Source: Acidimicrobiaceae bacterium (GTDB taxonomy: Bacteria > Actinomycetota > Acidimicrobiia > Acidimicrobiales > RAAP-2). Taken from it: a stretch of DNA of 64,000 nt. This document shows positions 7,883-15,207 of this stretch, piece by piece; position 1 is the stretch's first letter, and each line of letters begins with the position of its first letter. The stretch is from the NCBI GenBank assembly GCA_003161255.1, contig PMOQ01000059.1, positions 1 through 64,000 on the forward strand, written 5' to 3'. Below the pieces are notes generated by a model that ran no database searches, was not told the origin of the DNA, and saw only the letters and a list, made by a program, of their open reading frames with translations. A program made the translations under genes and the position numbers.

Positions 7883-9147
7883 GCCTTGGCCAGCTCGTGC
7901 TCGTATTCGTGCACCCAGTCGGCTGTGGCCTTGTGGAAGTTCCGAACGAGCACCTCCTGGTCATTTAGGGGGAACTGATCGATGACCCCCGATTCCAGGC
8001 CCAACTGCGTGGCCTCGAGCGTGTTGGCATCCTGCAGCGAGTACTCCTTGAACGACACCGCCGCCATCTCTCGTCCAACTCGTTCCGAGGCCGACTTGGC
8101 CGGCAGCGAATAGACGTTGCCCTCGAAGAGGAGCGTGTTGTGCGACGTCGGCCAGAACTGGTGCGTGTTGTACCAACCAGCCTCCCAGATCAAGATGGCG
8201 AAATTCGGGAAGAACTGGAACGACGACAGGCCCCAGGGGTCGACCTTGCCGGGGTTGATGCCCGGCGGCAGTTCGCCGAGATCCGACTTGTCCCACGGGC
8301 CGAAGAGTCCGCTTCGCGTGGCGAGGTCGGCCGGCTTCACGTTCTCCTTCGGCATATCCCACACCCGGTGTAGCGAGCCTGCCGTCGTAACCAACCCGTG
8401 CGCACCTTCGACCTGATAATGCGGCGCCTCGTATCCCATCTGTGTGATCGCGGCCCGCAGCGGGCTCAAGTGCTGGCCTACGTGCACAACGGGTGCATGG
8501 TAAAACTCCATGAAGGCGTCCGAGAACACCTTCCAGTTGGAGCGACACTCGACTCGGAAGGCGTACCGGTCGGTCATCTGCCCGAAGGGGTAATCCTCCA
8601 CCCCAAGCAGCATCGGGCCGAGGAACTCGCGGAGCGACTGTGCCGGTTGCTCCGAGAAGTTCACGAAGATGAAGCCCGCGAACACATCGCAGTGCACGGG
8701 TACCAACCCGTAGTCGGCCTTGTCGAGGTTGAAGAACTCGCCCTCTTGCTGCGCGAATACACAGGAGCCGTCGAGCCCGTACCGCCACCCGTGGTACTTG
8801 CAGGTGAACTGCCGCACCGTCCCGCTCGTATCCTCGTTAGGGAAGTCCTGCCACACGAGCTTGTTGCCGCGATGTCGGCAAACATTGTGAAAGGCGCGCA
8901 CATCGTCACCGTCGCGCACCACGATGATCGACGTGTTGGCGGCTGAGATGTCCTTGGTGAAGTACCTACCGGTGCGCGGAATCTGCTCAACCCGCCCGAC
9001 CTGGAGCCATGCCCGCTTGAAGATCGCCTCCCGCTCTTGCTGGTACCACTCGGGGGAAATCGAATCCTCGTACGAGACCGGGCCGGTACCGAGCTGCGGG
9101 TAGTGCTCCGTCCAGCTCCCTGCTGCGGGCTTTGGGTAGCGAGCCAT
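7879..9147 (-). CDS. Rieske non-haem iron oxygenase, catalytic subunit (second)
   Basis: A 422-residue ring-hydroxylating oxygenase alpha subunit, distinct from the first one. The Rieske ligands are Cys90/His92 (CRHRGN) and Cys116/His119 (CKYHGW). In the catalytic domain, EFYHAPVVHVGQH supplies the two iron-binding histidines. The ATG has GGGAGGA about 11 bases upstream. It is the first gene after the 9209-9228 operator-like palindrome and so probably heads the oxygenase operon running to about 3.3 or 2.3 kb. It may be a monooxygenase such as a demethylase or hydroxylase; the substrate is unknown. Confidence 0.9.
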   Translation of the reverse strand: MARYPKPAAGSWTEHYPQLGTGPVSYEDSISPEWYQQEREAIFKRAWLQVGRVEQIPRTGRYFTKDISAANTSIIVVRDGDDVRAFHNVCRHRGNKLVWQDFPNEDTSGTVRQFTCKYHGWRYGLDGSCVFAQQEGEFFNLDKADYGLVPVHCDVFAGFIFVNFSEQPAQSLREFLGPMLLGVEDYPFGQMTDRYAFRVECRSNWKVFSDAFMEFYHAPVVHVGQHLSPLRAAITQMGYEAPHYQVEGAHGLVTTAGSLHRVWDMPKENVKPADLATRSGLFGPWDKSDLGELPPGINPGKVDPWGLSSFQFFPNFAILIWEAGWYNTHQFWPTSHNTLLFEGNVYSLPAKSASERVGREMAAVSFKEYSLQDANTLEATQLGLESGVIDQFPLNDQEVLVRNFHKATADWVHEYEHELAKA

Positions 9148-9208
9148 TCTCTGTCAGTCCTCCCGCTTCGGCATTGCGTCGAAATTAGGTCCCCCAACGT
9201 AACCGGTC

Positions 9209-9228
9209 AACCGACCGGTCGGTACAAC
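9209..9228. promoter_or_regulatory. Operator-like palindrome upstream of the second Rieske gene
   Basis: Read leftward it is GTTGTACCGACCGGTCGGTT. The inner 12 bases, CCGACCGGTCGG at 9211-9222, are a perfect palindrome. It lies about 60 bases before the Rieske start and belongs with the sites at 13157, 13178, 43247 and 46452. It looks like a TetR-type operator. Confidence 0.6.
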
Positions 9229-9233
9229 ATTCA

Positions 9234-9998
9234 TCAGGCGCCAAGTCGGTTCAGCATCTCGCCCGCTCGCTCGATGCTCGTGGCGATCGAATCTCGGTAG
9301 CCGGCCGCCTCGATCCGCGGACCGAGGATCTCGAGGTCGAACGGACCTTCGTACCCGGCGTCGAGCATCAAGCCGATCATCCGCTCCACCGGGATGTCCC
9401 CGTCACCGATGGCGGAGCGGTTCGGCATGTCGAAGGTGCCGAGCTTGTAGTCGCAGATCTGGACCAGCCCCACGAGGTCGATGTGCGTGCGCACGAGCTC
9501 GTCCAGGCCACGCTCGTACCAGGAGGAGTAGAAGTCGACGACAACCCCCATGTCGGCCATGACGGCGAGGTCCATGGCGTCACGGACGCAGTGCACGAAG
9601 CTCACGTCGGTGCGCAAGGGGTTCGTCGGCTCGAGTGCAACCCGCACGCCGAGCTCCCTGCCGCGAGCCACATGTGGCGCCAGTTCCTCGCAGAACCTCG
9701 CGGCCGCCTCCTCCCAGGGCGTCGAGCCGGCGCTACCCGTGATGATGTAGAGCACCGACGTCCCGATTGCGCCGGCGAACTCCAGCGAAGGCACGATCCC
9801 GTCCCGGTAGCACGACATGCTCGATACGGACAGGCCGGCGTCGAGGATGGCCTGCCGAGCGGCATCCCATCCGGCGAGCTCGAGCTTCGGGGAGATCAGG
9901 CCGACGTTGTCAATCCCAAGATCGGCCCACAGGACCAAGTCGTCTTCGAGCGCTTGGTTCATGGAGCAGATCGCGTTAACCGAGAGGCGCGGATGCAC
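9234..9998 (-). CDS. Sugar phosphate isomerase/epimerase-like TIM-barrel protein
   Basis: A 254-residue xylose-isomerase-like TIM barrel (AP endonuclease family 2 fold), which usually binds a divalent metal. Candidate ligands are the Glu of VALEPTNPLR, the Asp of VVVDFYSSWYERGLDEL, the His and Asp region of THIDLVGLVQICDY, and Glu in PFDLEILGPRIE. It is paralogous to the protein at 46549-47370, sharing HPRLSVN, EPTNPLR and GDGDIPLER/GDGDIPVER. In both places the gene is followed downstream by the same operator-like palindrome. Members isomerise or dehydrate sugars, keto acids and cyclitols. The substrate is unknown. Confidence 0.8.
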   Translation of the reverse strand: MHPRLSVNAICSMNQALEDDLVLWADLGIDNVGLISPKLELAGWDAARQAILDAGLSVSSMSCYRDGIVPSLEFAGAIGTSVLYIITGSAGSTPWEEAAARFCEELAPHVARGRELGVRVALEPTNPLRTDVSFVHCVRDAMDLAVMADMGVVVDFYSSWYERGLDELVRTHIDLVGLVQICDYKLGTFDMPNRSAIGDGDIPVERMIGLMLDAGYEGPFDLEILGPRIEAAGYRDSIATSIERAGEMLNRLGA

Positions 9999-10042
9999 TG
10001 CCGTCTCAGCCCGTCGCGAGGAGCGTTCGTTCCCGCCGCACC

Positions 10043-10516
10043 TCAGTGCCGCTTCCCGGCGGCGAGCTCCGGCGCGAACAGATCTTCCATGCTGCCGGCC
10101 TTCACCGCGATGTTCCAGTCATGGTGCGTGATCCGCCAACCCTCCGGTGTCCGCACTAAGCGGGTCGGCTGGATTCCGAAGCTCTCATAGAACTTTCCAG
10201 TCCGCGGGCCGACCCCGTGGTGCATGGCGCGGACGTGAACCACGACTTCTGCGTTGTCGCCGTTGATCACAGGAGTCATGGAAGCGACGTGGTGATAGGT
10301 GACGATCTCGGCGCTGCCCGACATGTGCCGCATCGCTCCGACGACCTTGGCGCGGCCCTCGATGATGGACTCGGGCGTCCACCGCGCGGTGGTGTCCTCG
10401 GTGAAGACCTCGTGCATCTGGTCCCACCCCTTCGTGTCCACCAGCTCGAAGTAGCGGACCAGAACGTCGGTGACCGCGAGGCGGTCGACGATTTGGGCCA
10501 GGTCGCCTGAGTCCAC
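10043..10516 (-). CDS. SnoaL-like / NTF2-fold protein
   Basis: A 157-residue protein with the N-terminal signature LAVTDVLVRYFELVDTKGWD and the trailing strands WRITHHDWNIAV of NTF2-like enzymes. A histidine-rich stretch, IVTYHHVASM, may form the pocket. The GTG start lies three bases after the ferredoxin stop, so the two genes are in one operon. Relatives include dehydratases, ketosteroid isomerases and polyketide cyclases. A role in ketosteroid-type isomerisation or dehydration is possible but unproven. Confidence 0.78.
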   Translation of the reverse strand: MDSGDLAQIVDRLAVTDVLVRYFELVDTKGWDQMHEVFTEDTTARWTPESIIEGRAKVVGAMRHMSGSAEIVTYHHVASMTPVINGDNAEVVVHVRAMHHGVGPRTGKFYESFGIQPTRLVRTPEGWRITHHDWNIAVKAGSMEDLFAPELAAGKRH

Positions 10517-10519
10517 CGC

Positions 10520-10714
10520 TCAGCCCTCCACTGTTATGGCGGCCTTCGGACAACCCTGCACCGCTTTGAAGAGACTCTCGCGAAGGGACTCGTCCGGGTT
10601 TTCGTCCAGGACCCGGACCACATCCTCGTCGTCGTGGAGGGCAAAAACCTCGGGACACGCCGAGACGCAGACGCCGTGGGCGTCGCATCGCTCCTCGTCG
10701 ATGGTCACCTTCAT
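10520..10714 (-). CDS. Small ferredoxin with His-substituted cluster motif
   Basis: A 64-residue ferredoxin likely to pass electrons to the nearby P450 (four genes in one operon). Cluster ligands are Cys10, Cys16, Cys20 and Cys55, while the place of the second cysteine is His13: C-x2-H-x2-C-x3-CP with a later CP. Such ferredoxins typically carry a [3Fe-4S] cluster, and mycobacterial P450-linked ferredoxins are known to vary at this very residue. The protein is acidic, which suits docking to P450. No ferredoxin reductase gene is seen in the window. Confidence 0.9.
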   Translation of the reverse strand: MKVTIDEERCDAHGVCVSACPEVFALHDDEDVVRVLDENPDESLRESLFKAVQGCPKAAITVEG

Positions 10715-10740
10715 GCCCTCTCCTCAGTCGCCGTCACGGC

Positions 10741-10923
10741 TCACCTTCGGACGAGCTTCCGGGCCATGAACAGGACGTGGTCACGCTCGTAGTCATCCGC
10801 CATGTCCGGGTGAACCTCGCGCAGATGAGCGAAAGCCACCTCCACGATCTCGTCCTCGGACAGGCCGGTCAGGGTCGTCCCACACGGGCAGTCGAGCACG
10901 TAGTGGAAGGTCAGGTCGCTCAC
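10741..10923 (-). CDS. DUF1059-like small protein coupled to the P450
   Basis: A 60-residue protein beginning at the GTG that overlaps the P450 stop (GTGA). It has a CPCG pair near residues 11-14 followed by LSEDEIVEVAFAHLREVHPDM, matching the general form of DUF1059 small proteins, with a Cys pair, an acidic helix and conserved histidines. The Cys and His residues could bind a metal. Function is unknown. Coupling to the P450 suggests an accessory role. The open frame extends further upstream within the P450, but that part is shadow. Confidence 0.65.
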   Translation of the reverse strand: MSDLTFHYVLDCPCGTTLTGLSEDEIVEVAFAHLREVHPDMADDYERDHVLFMARKLVRR

Positions 10924-12260
10924 GAGTGAAACTTCACCGGCACGGTCCCGAGACCTTGAAGAAATGGGTTCGCCCAACGCGGCGGCTCGCTCGTCAGCTC
11001 CCAGTCCGGGAACCGGGCCAACAACCGTTCGAGGATAATCCCGGCGTCGGTCCGCACGAGCAGCGCGCCCGGACAAGAGTGCTCGCCGTAGCCGAACGAC
11101 TGGTGGTCCTTGTCGAAGGACCGTGTGACGTCGAACTCGTCTGGTCGATCCCAGACATCCTCGTCACGGTTGGCGCTGGCGTAGGCCATGAGGACGTAGT
11201 CGTCCTTGTGGATGAGTTGCCCGCCCAGCTCCACGTCTTGGGTGGCGGTGCGGCACCCGGACCAGTTGAGCGGGTAGTAGCGCAGCGTCTCTTCGATCGC
11301 GTTGGCCACCAGGTCGGGCTGCTCGGCCACCAGCCGGCGCTGGTCGGGATGCTCGGCCAATGCCACCGCGACGAATCCGAGTAGCGCCCTGGTGGTCTCT
11401 CCGGCGTTGACGAACGTATGCATGAACGAGATTGCCATGCCGTGCGGTACCGGGCCGCCGTCGTACTCCGAACCGGCGATGATGCTGGTCAGGTCGTCCT
11501 CGTCACCCGCGCGGTCCTGTCGGTCGGAGAGGAGATCACCGCAGTAGGAGTGGAATTCCTCGACCAGCTTGTTGATCCGCTGCGCCTCGGCCGGATCGCG
11601 CTTGGGATCGATGGTGATCGCCTGCATCTGCGCCGAAGCCATCTCGATGAACCGCTCCCGCATCTCTCGCGGCACGCCGATCAAATCGGTCATGAGCGCC
11701 GCCGGGATGCGCCCGACCGTGGTGACAAAGTCGACCTCGGCGTCCGGTTCGATCTCGCCGATGAACTCGTCGGCGATCTCGGCGATGCGGGGCTTGAGGC
11801 TGCGGACGAGACTGGGTCGCAACGCCTTCATCAGGATGCTGCGTATCTGGCCGTGGCGAGGCGGGTCCGAGATCATCAAGCTCTCGAAATTGGGGTCCCC
11901 CATGGAGAGCTTCCCGTGCGCGATCGCCCTCCGGGTCTCGGCCGGGCTGAGGTTCCCCTCCCGGATCTTCTTCTGCGCCCAATCGGGAAGCTGGCGGATG
12001 ACGGTCGACGGGTCGCTGGCGTCACCGATGGCAAACCCGAAACGGCTGGAGAACAGCTCGGGATGGCTACCGACAAAACGCTGGTCCTCCCACTTGGACA
12101 GCACCCACAGCCCGGTGGGGTAGCCGGCCGGTTCGTACCAGAACACGGGGGCGGCATGCCGCTGGGCCGCGATCGACGCATACATCTCGGCGGGTTCCTG
12201 CAGGTAGAACGCGGCGTCCTCCCACGCCGGCCACTTCACCGCCATTGCCTCCGTCGTCAC
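10920..12260 (-). CDS. Cytochrome P450
   Basis: A 446-residue bacterial class I P450 monooxygenase without a membrane anchor. The I-helix oxygen-activation motif is HTFVNAGETTRAL, the K-helix ExxR is ETLR, and the haem-binding loop is FGYGEHSCPG with the thiolate cysteine. The start is GTG at 12260 (MTTEAMAVKW), with an ATG five codons inside as an alternative. It sits between the 6-oxocamphor-hydrolase-like gene, 12 bases away, and the overlapping DUF1059-like gene, with ferredoxin next. The context suggests hydroxylation of an alicyclic terpenoid- or steroid-like compound. Confidence 0.95.
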   Translation of the reverse strand: MTTEAMAVKWPAWEDAAFYLQEPAEMYASIAAQRHAAPVFWYEPAGYPTGLWVLSKWEDQRFVGSHPELFSSRFGFAIGDASDPSTVIRQLPDWAQKKIREGNLSPAETRRAIAHGKLSMGDPNFESLMISDPPRHGQIRSILMKALRPSLVRSLKPRIAEIADEFIGEIEPDAEVDFVTTVGRIPAALMTDLIGVPREMRERFIEMASAQMQAITIDPKRDPAEAQRINKLVEEFHSYCGDLLSDRQDRAGDEDDLTSIIAGSEYDGGPVPHGMAISFMHTFVNAGETTRALLGFVAVALAEHPDQRRLVAEQPDLVANAIEETLRYYPLNWSGCRTATQDVELGGQLIHKDDYVLMAYASANRDEDVWDRPDEFDVTRSFDKDHQSFGYGEHSCPGALLVRTDAGIILERLLARFPDWELTSEPPRWANPFLQGLGTVPVKFHS

Positions 12261-12272
12261 CCCGCCATCACC

Positions 12273-13124
12273 TCAGTCGGACCACGGCTGCTGGTCCCAA
12301 GGCCGGTCGAGGCCCTGCATCCCCGCGCCGAACGGGAAGAACTGCCGTTGGGCCCACATCTCGGCCTGGAGGCCGTGGTCGAGTTCGTTCAGGAAGGCCC
12401 GCTTCAGGTTCTGCACGAGGATGTGGCGCGTGTTCCGGGTTGCGATCGGCGGACGCATGGCGATCTGGCGTGCGATCTCCCACGCTCGATCGAGGAGGTT
12501 GTCCTTGGACAGGACCTCGTGGACCACGCCCCACTCGCGGGCCTCCTGGGCCGTCAGCTTGTACCCCGTCAGCAGCAGGTACCGGGCACGACTCGGACCG
12601 ACGAGCGCCTCCCACATCACGTGCTGCCCGTCGCCGGGCACCATCCCGCGCGGGAAGTGCGAGAGGTCCTGGAACCATGCGTCCTCCGACGCGAGCACGA
12701 TATCCATGAGCAGCGGCACCTCGGAGTGCATGCTGCAGGGGCCGTTGATCGCGGCAACCATGGGCACGTCGATGGCCAACAGGTTCTCGAGGAGCATCCG
12801 GCCGTACCAAGACTTCTCGTCCATGATCGACACGCCCTCGGCGTCGGCATACGCGTTGTACAGCGGCTTGCCACTGTCGGTGACCGGCCGGCCCCAGCTG
12901 TGGTTGTACGTCTCCCCGGTGCCGGTGTGGATCACCGCCCTGATCTCACGATCTCCTGCGACGTCGGCGAACGCGTCGGACATGCCGTCGTGCGACGACC
13001 ACTCCCAGTGGAGGGGTCCGCCGTCGGTGTGACACTGCATGAAGAGGATGCCCTCTTCGCTCAGCTCGAACTTGTAGTTCGCGTAGCTGTCCTTGTACTC
13101 CGCGAAACGGGTTCGCTTTACCAA
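12273..13124 (-). CDS. 6-oxocamphor-hydrolase-like crotonase (C-C hydrolase)
   Basis: A 283-residue crotonase-superfamily protein whose closest recognised form is the beta-diketone-cleaving 6-oxocamphor hydrolase of Rhodococcus. Residues reported as important there have counterparts here: Trp40 (LHWEW), His133 (SMHSEVP), His156 (SHFPRG) and Asp165 (PGDGQH). Their spacing matches the known enzyme with a constant shift of 11 for the last three. The TTG start has a GGAAGGGGG ribosome site. It is the first gene of the P450-ferredoxin operon, behind a doubled operator. It probably opens a ring by retro-Claisen hydrolysis of a 1,3-diketone. The exact substrate is unknown. Confidence 0.8.
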   Translation of the reverse strand: MVKRTRFAEYKDSYANYKFELSEEGILFMQCHTDGGPLHWEWSSHDGMSDAFADVAGDREIRAVIHTGTGETYNHSWGRPVTDSGKPLYNAYADAEGVSIMDEKSWYGRMLLENLLAIDVPMVAAINGPCSMHSEVPLLMDIVLASEDAWFQDLSHFPRGMVPGDGQHVMWEALVGPSRARYLLLTGYKLTAQEAREWGVVHEVLSKDNLLDRAWEIARQIAMRPPIATRNTRHILVQNLKRAFLNELDHGLQAEMWAQRQFFPFGAGMQGLDRPWDQQPWSD

Positions 13125-13150
13125 CCGTCCCCCTTCCGGAACTCGTCAGG

Positions 13151-13192
13151 CGGTTTTTGTACCGACCAGTACGGTTTTTGTACCGACCAGTA
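13151..13192. repeat. Two perfect 21-bp tandem repeats holding operator sites
   Basis: The unit begins CGGTTTTTGTACCGACCAG and occupies 13151-13171 and 13172-13192 without mismatch. Each unit carries one copy of the palindrome TTGTACCGACCAGTAC. The 21-base spacing puts both sites on the same face of the helix. Confidence 0.85.
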
Positions 13193-13194
13193 CA
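13157..13194. promoter_or_regulatory. Double operator-like site upstream of the P450 operon
   Basis: Two copies, 13157-13172 and 13178-13194, of TTGTACCGACCAGTAC lie 30-70 bases before the TTG start at 13124. They share the consensus with sites at 9209, 43247 and 46452. The TetR gene at 13571 on the other strand is the natural candidate to bind them. Confidence 0.65.
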
Positions 13195-13570
13195 GTCTAA
13201 CAATCGCGGCTCAAGGTACCCCATGGCGACGGGTACGTTCCGACCGTAGATCTGCCGTGGTTTCGGATCTCGCCGAATGGGAAGGGATTTCGGACCCGGG
13301 TTCGACCGTGACCGGTGGCGGCCGGGCTGCCGATTCGCGAGCCGGGGGGTGCCTCGTCGCCACGACACCGATCGGGCGTTGTCGGGGTCGGCGGACCAGC
13401 CGTTGCGGCCAGCCCAAATGACCGTGCTCGACGCTGTGAGACCGTCGGATCGGATCTGTCGCAGCGTTGCCCGCATTTGACGCACGGGATGCGATCGGCG
13501 TGTGGCCCGGCCGAGCGCCGCTCCACCATGGAATCGGCCAACGACACGCGCCCGTGTAGCGTCAGTGCCC
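13193..13570. other. Divergent intergenic region
   Basis: About 380 bases separate the leftward P450 operon from the rightward TetR gene. Apart from the operator repeats at its left edge no further motif is clear. Open frames crossing it are low-complexity shadows. Confidence 0.5.
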
Positions 13571-14191
13571 ATGCCGCTTGCCGAAGCGCGTGTCGAACCT
13601 CGACGAAGCCAGAACTGGCGGGCACGATACGAGGCGATCGTGGACACCTCGGCACGTGTCTTCGCACAACGCGGATACCACGCCACCGGGATCGCGGAGC
13701 TCTGCGCGGCCAACGGTCTCGGCAAGGGGGCGCTGTACCACTACATCGGTTCGAAGGAAGAGCTTCTCGCCGCCATCCACGACCGCGTGATGGACGAAGT
13801 GATGCTGAGCGCCGACCGCGCCGTGGAGACGGAACGTTCACCATCGGCTCAGCTGGCCCTGCTCGGGGACGAACTGTTGGAGGTGATCTACTGCTACCCC
13901 GATCACTCGTGGGTGGTCCTTCACGAGTTCCATGGACTCACGGGCGAACGCGCTGAGCGGTTCCACGTCCGTCGGCGTGAATACGAGCGCAAGGTCGAGG
14001 CGATCCTGCAGGCAGGCATCGACGCGGGTGAGTTCTGTGACGTCAACCCGAGGCTCACCGCGCTCGCGTGGCTTGGAATGCACAACTACACGTACCTGTG
14101 GCTCAAGGCGGGCGGCAGTCTGTCCGCTCACGACGTGGCAAAGCCTTTCGCCGAGATCTTCATCCGGGGGATTGCCAACCGGAGCCCTTAG
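13571..14191 (+). CDS. TetR/AcrR-family transcriptional regulator
   Basis: A 206-residue regulator. The N-terminal helix-turn-helix spans about residues 20-66, with FAQRGYHATGIAELCAANG and GKGALYHYIGSKEEL, followed by a helical ligand domain. The start MPLAEARVEP is preferred; the upstream open frame is basic shadow. No clear ribosome site is seen, so it may be leaderless. It is divergent from the P450 operon and close to the tandem operators, so it is the prime candidate regulator of the shared palindrome set. The inducer could be an acyl-CoA or terpenoid intermediate, which is inference. Confidence 0.9.
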   Translation: MPLAEARVEPRRSQNWRARYEAIVDTSARVFAQRGYHATGIAELCAANGLGKGALYHYIGSKEELLAAIHDRVMDEVMLSADRAVETERSPSAQLALLGDELLEVIYCYPDHSWVVLHEFHGLTGERAERFHVRRREYERKVEAILQAGIDAGEFCDVNPRLTALAWLGMHNYTYLWLKAGGSLSAHDVAKPFAEIFIRGIANRSP

Positions 14192-14324
14192 ACCGCGCCT
14201 GTGCTGTGAGGCGAAAGAAGGTGGTGCACGTTTCGACGCGATGATCCGAGATCATCTTGTCGACTTCCTGACCTGGTCAATAATTGTGTTGACGGCAGGT
14301 CGTCGGGGATCCCAGAATGCGTTC

Positions 14325-15161
14325 GTGACGCGTACACCGAAGTTGCTCGCCGATGGTCTTGTCTTCGCCGAGGGACCGCGTTGGCGCGGTGACCGGCTCT
14401 GGTTCTCGGATATGCACGGCGAGGCGGTCTGGACGGTGGATCTCAGTGGCCGGCTGGAAACGGTGGCCGAACTTCCCGGGCGCGAGCCTTCAGGGCTCGG
14501 CTTCCTTCCCGACGGAACGCTGCTGGTGGTCTCCATGCTCGAACCGGAGATCCTCCGCGTGGACGGTCAGGACGTGACCGTCCACGCCGACCTGAGCCCG
14601 TTGGTCACCGACCGGTGCAATGACATGGTCGTAGATAGCCGGGGCAACGCGTACGTGGGCACATTCCCCCCGGTTTCGGACCCACGGGGCGTGCTCGTGC
14701 TCGTCAAGCCGGACGGTTCGGCTCGCATCGTGGCGGAAGACGTCGCGTTCCCGAACGGCTGCGTGGTCGCAGGCGATGGGCGCAGGTTGATCGTGGCCGA
14801 ATCGCTCGGCCGTCGGTTTACCGAATTCGACATCGCCTCCGACGGCTCGCTGACGGGTCGCCGGGTGTTCGCAGCGTGCGCGCCGTATGGACCCGACGGT
14901 ATCTGCATCGATGCCGAAGGTGCGCTGTGGGCAGCCATGCCGCTGGCGCATGAGTTCCAACGGATCGCTCCGGGTGGCGAGATCCTCGAGCGCATCCCGA
15001 TGGCCGAACGGCTCGCGATCGCTTGCACCCTTGGTGGCTCGGAGCTGCGCACACTGTTCCTGCTGACCTCGAAGGAGCTCCCGGGCGAGTCCATCAAGGG
15101 CACCCACGACGCCACGATTCACATCGTTGAAGTCGACATCCCTGGTACCGGTTCACCGTAA
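14325..15161 (+). CDS. SMP-30/gluconolactonase-family lactonase
   Basis: A 278-residue six-bladed beta-propeller hydrolase. Likely divalent-metal ligands are Glu in FAEGPRW near residue 18, Asn in DRCNDMVVD near 100, and Asp in YGPDGICIDAEG near 190. The GTG start at 14325 fits the usual beginning RTPKLLADGLVFAEGPRW. The frame is open far upstream through the TetR gene, but that part is shadow. Lactonases of this family open lactones, including those produced by Baeyer-Villiger reactions, so it may serve ring catabolism. It lies downstream of the TetR gene and may be co-transcribed with it. Confidence 0.85.
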   Translation: MTRTPKLLADGLVFAEGPRWRGDRLWFSDMHGEAVWTVDLSGRLETVAELPGREPSGLGFLPDGTLLVVSMLEPEILRVDGQDVTVHADLSPLVTDRCNDMVVDSRGNAYVGTFPPVSDPRGVLVLVKPDGSARIVAEDVAFPNGCVVAGDGRRLIVAESLGRRFTEFDIASDGSLTGRRVFAACAPYGPDGICIDAEGALWAAMPLAHEFQRIAPGGEILERIPMAERLAIACTLGGSELRTLFLLTSKELPGESIKGTHDATIHIVEVDIPGTGSP

Positions 15162-15207
15162 CCGCAAAGAAGCACGTCCTGCCGTTACCCGGAATGACCT
15201 TTCATCC

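Noticed and set aside
11418-13421. A 667-codon open frame on the plus strand across the P450 and crotonase genes
   Set aside because: Its translation is rich in Arg, His and Pro with no domain, and it lies antisense to two clearly real genes with full catalytic motifs. It is a GC-driven shadow frame.
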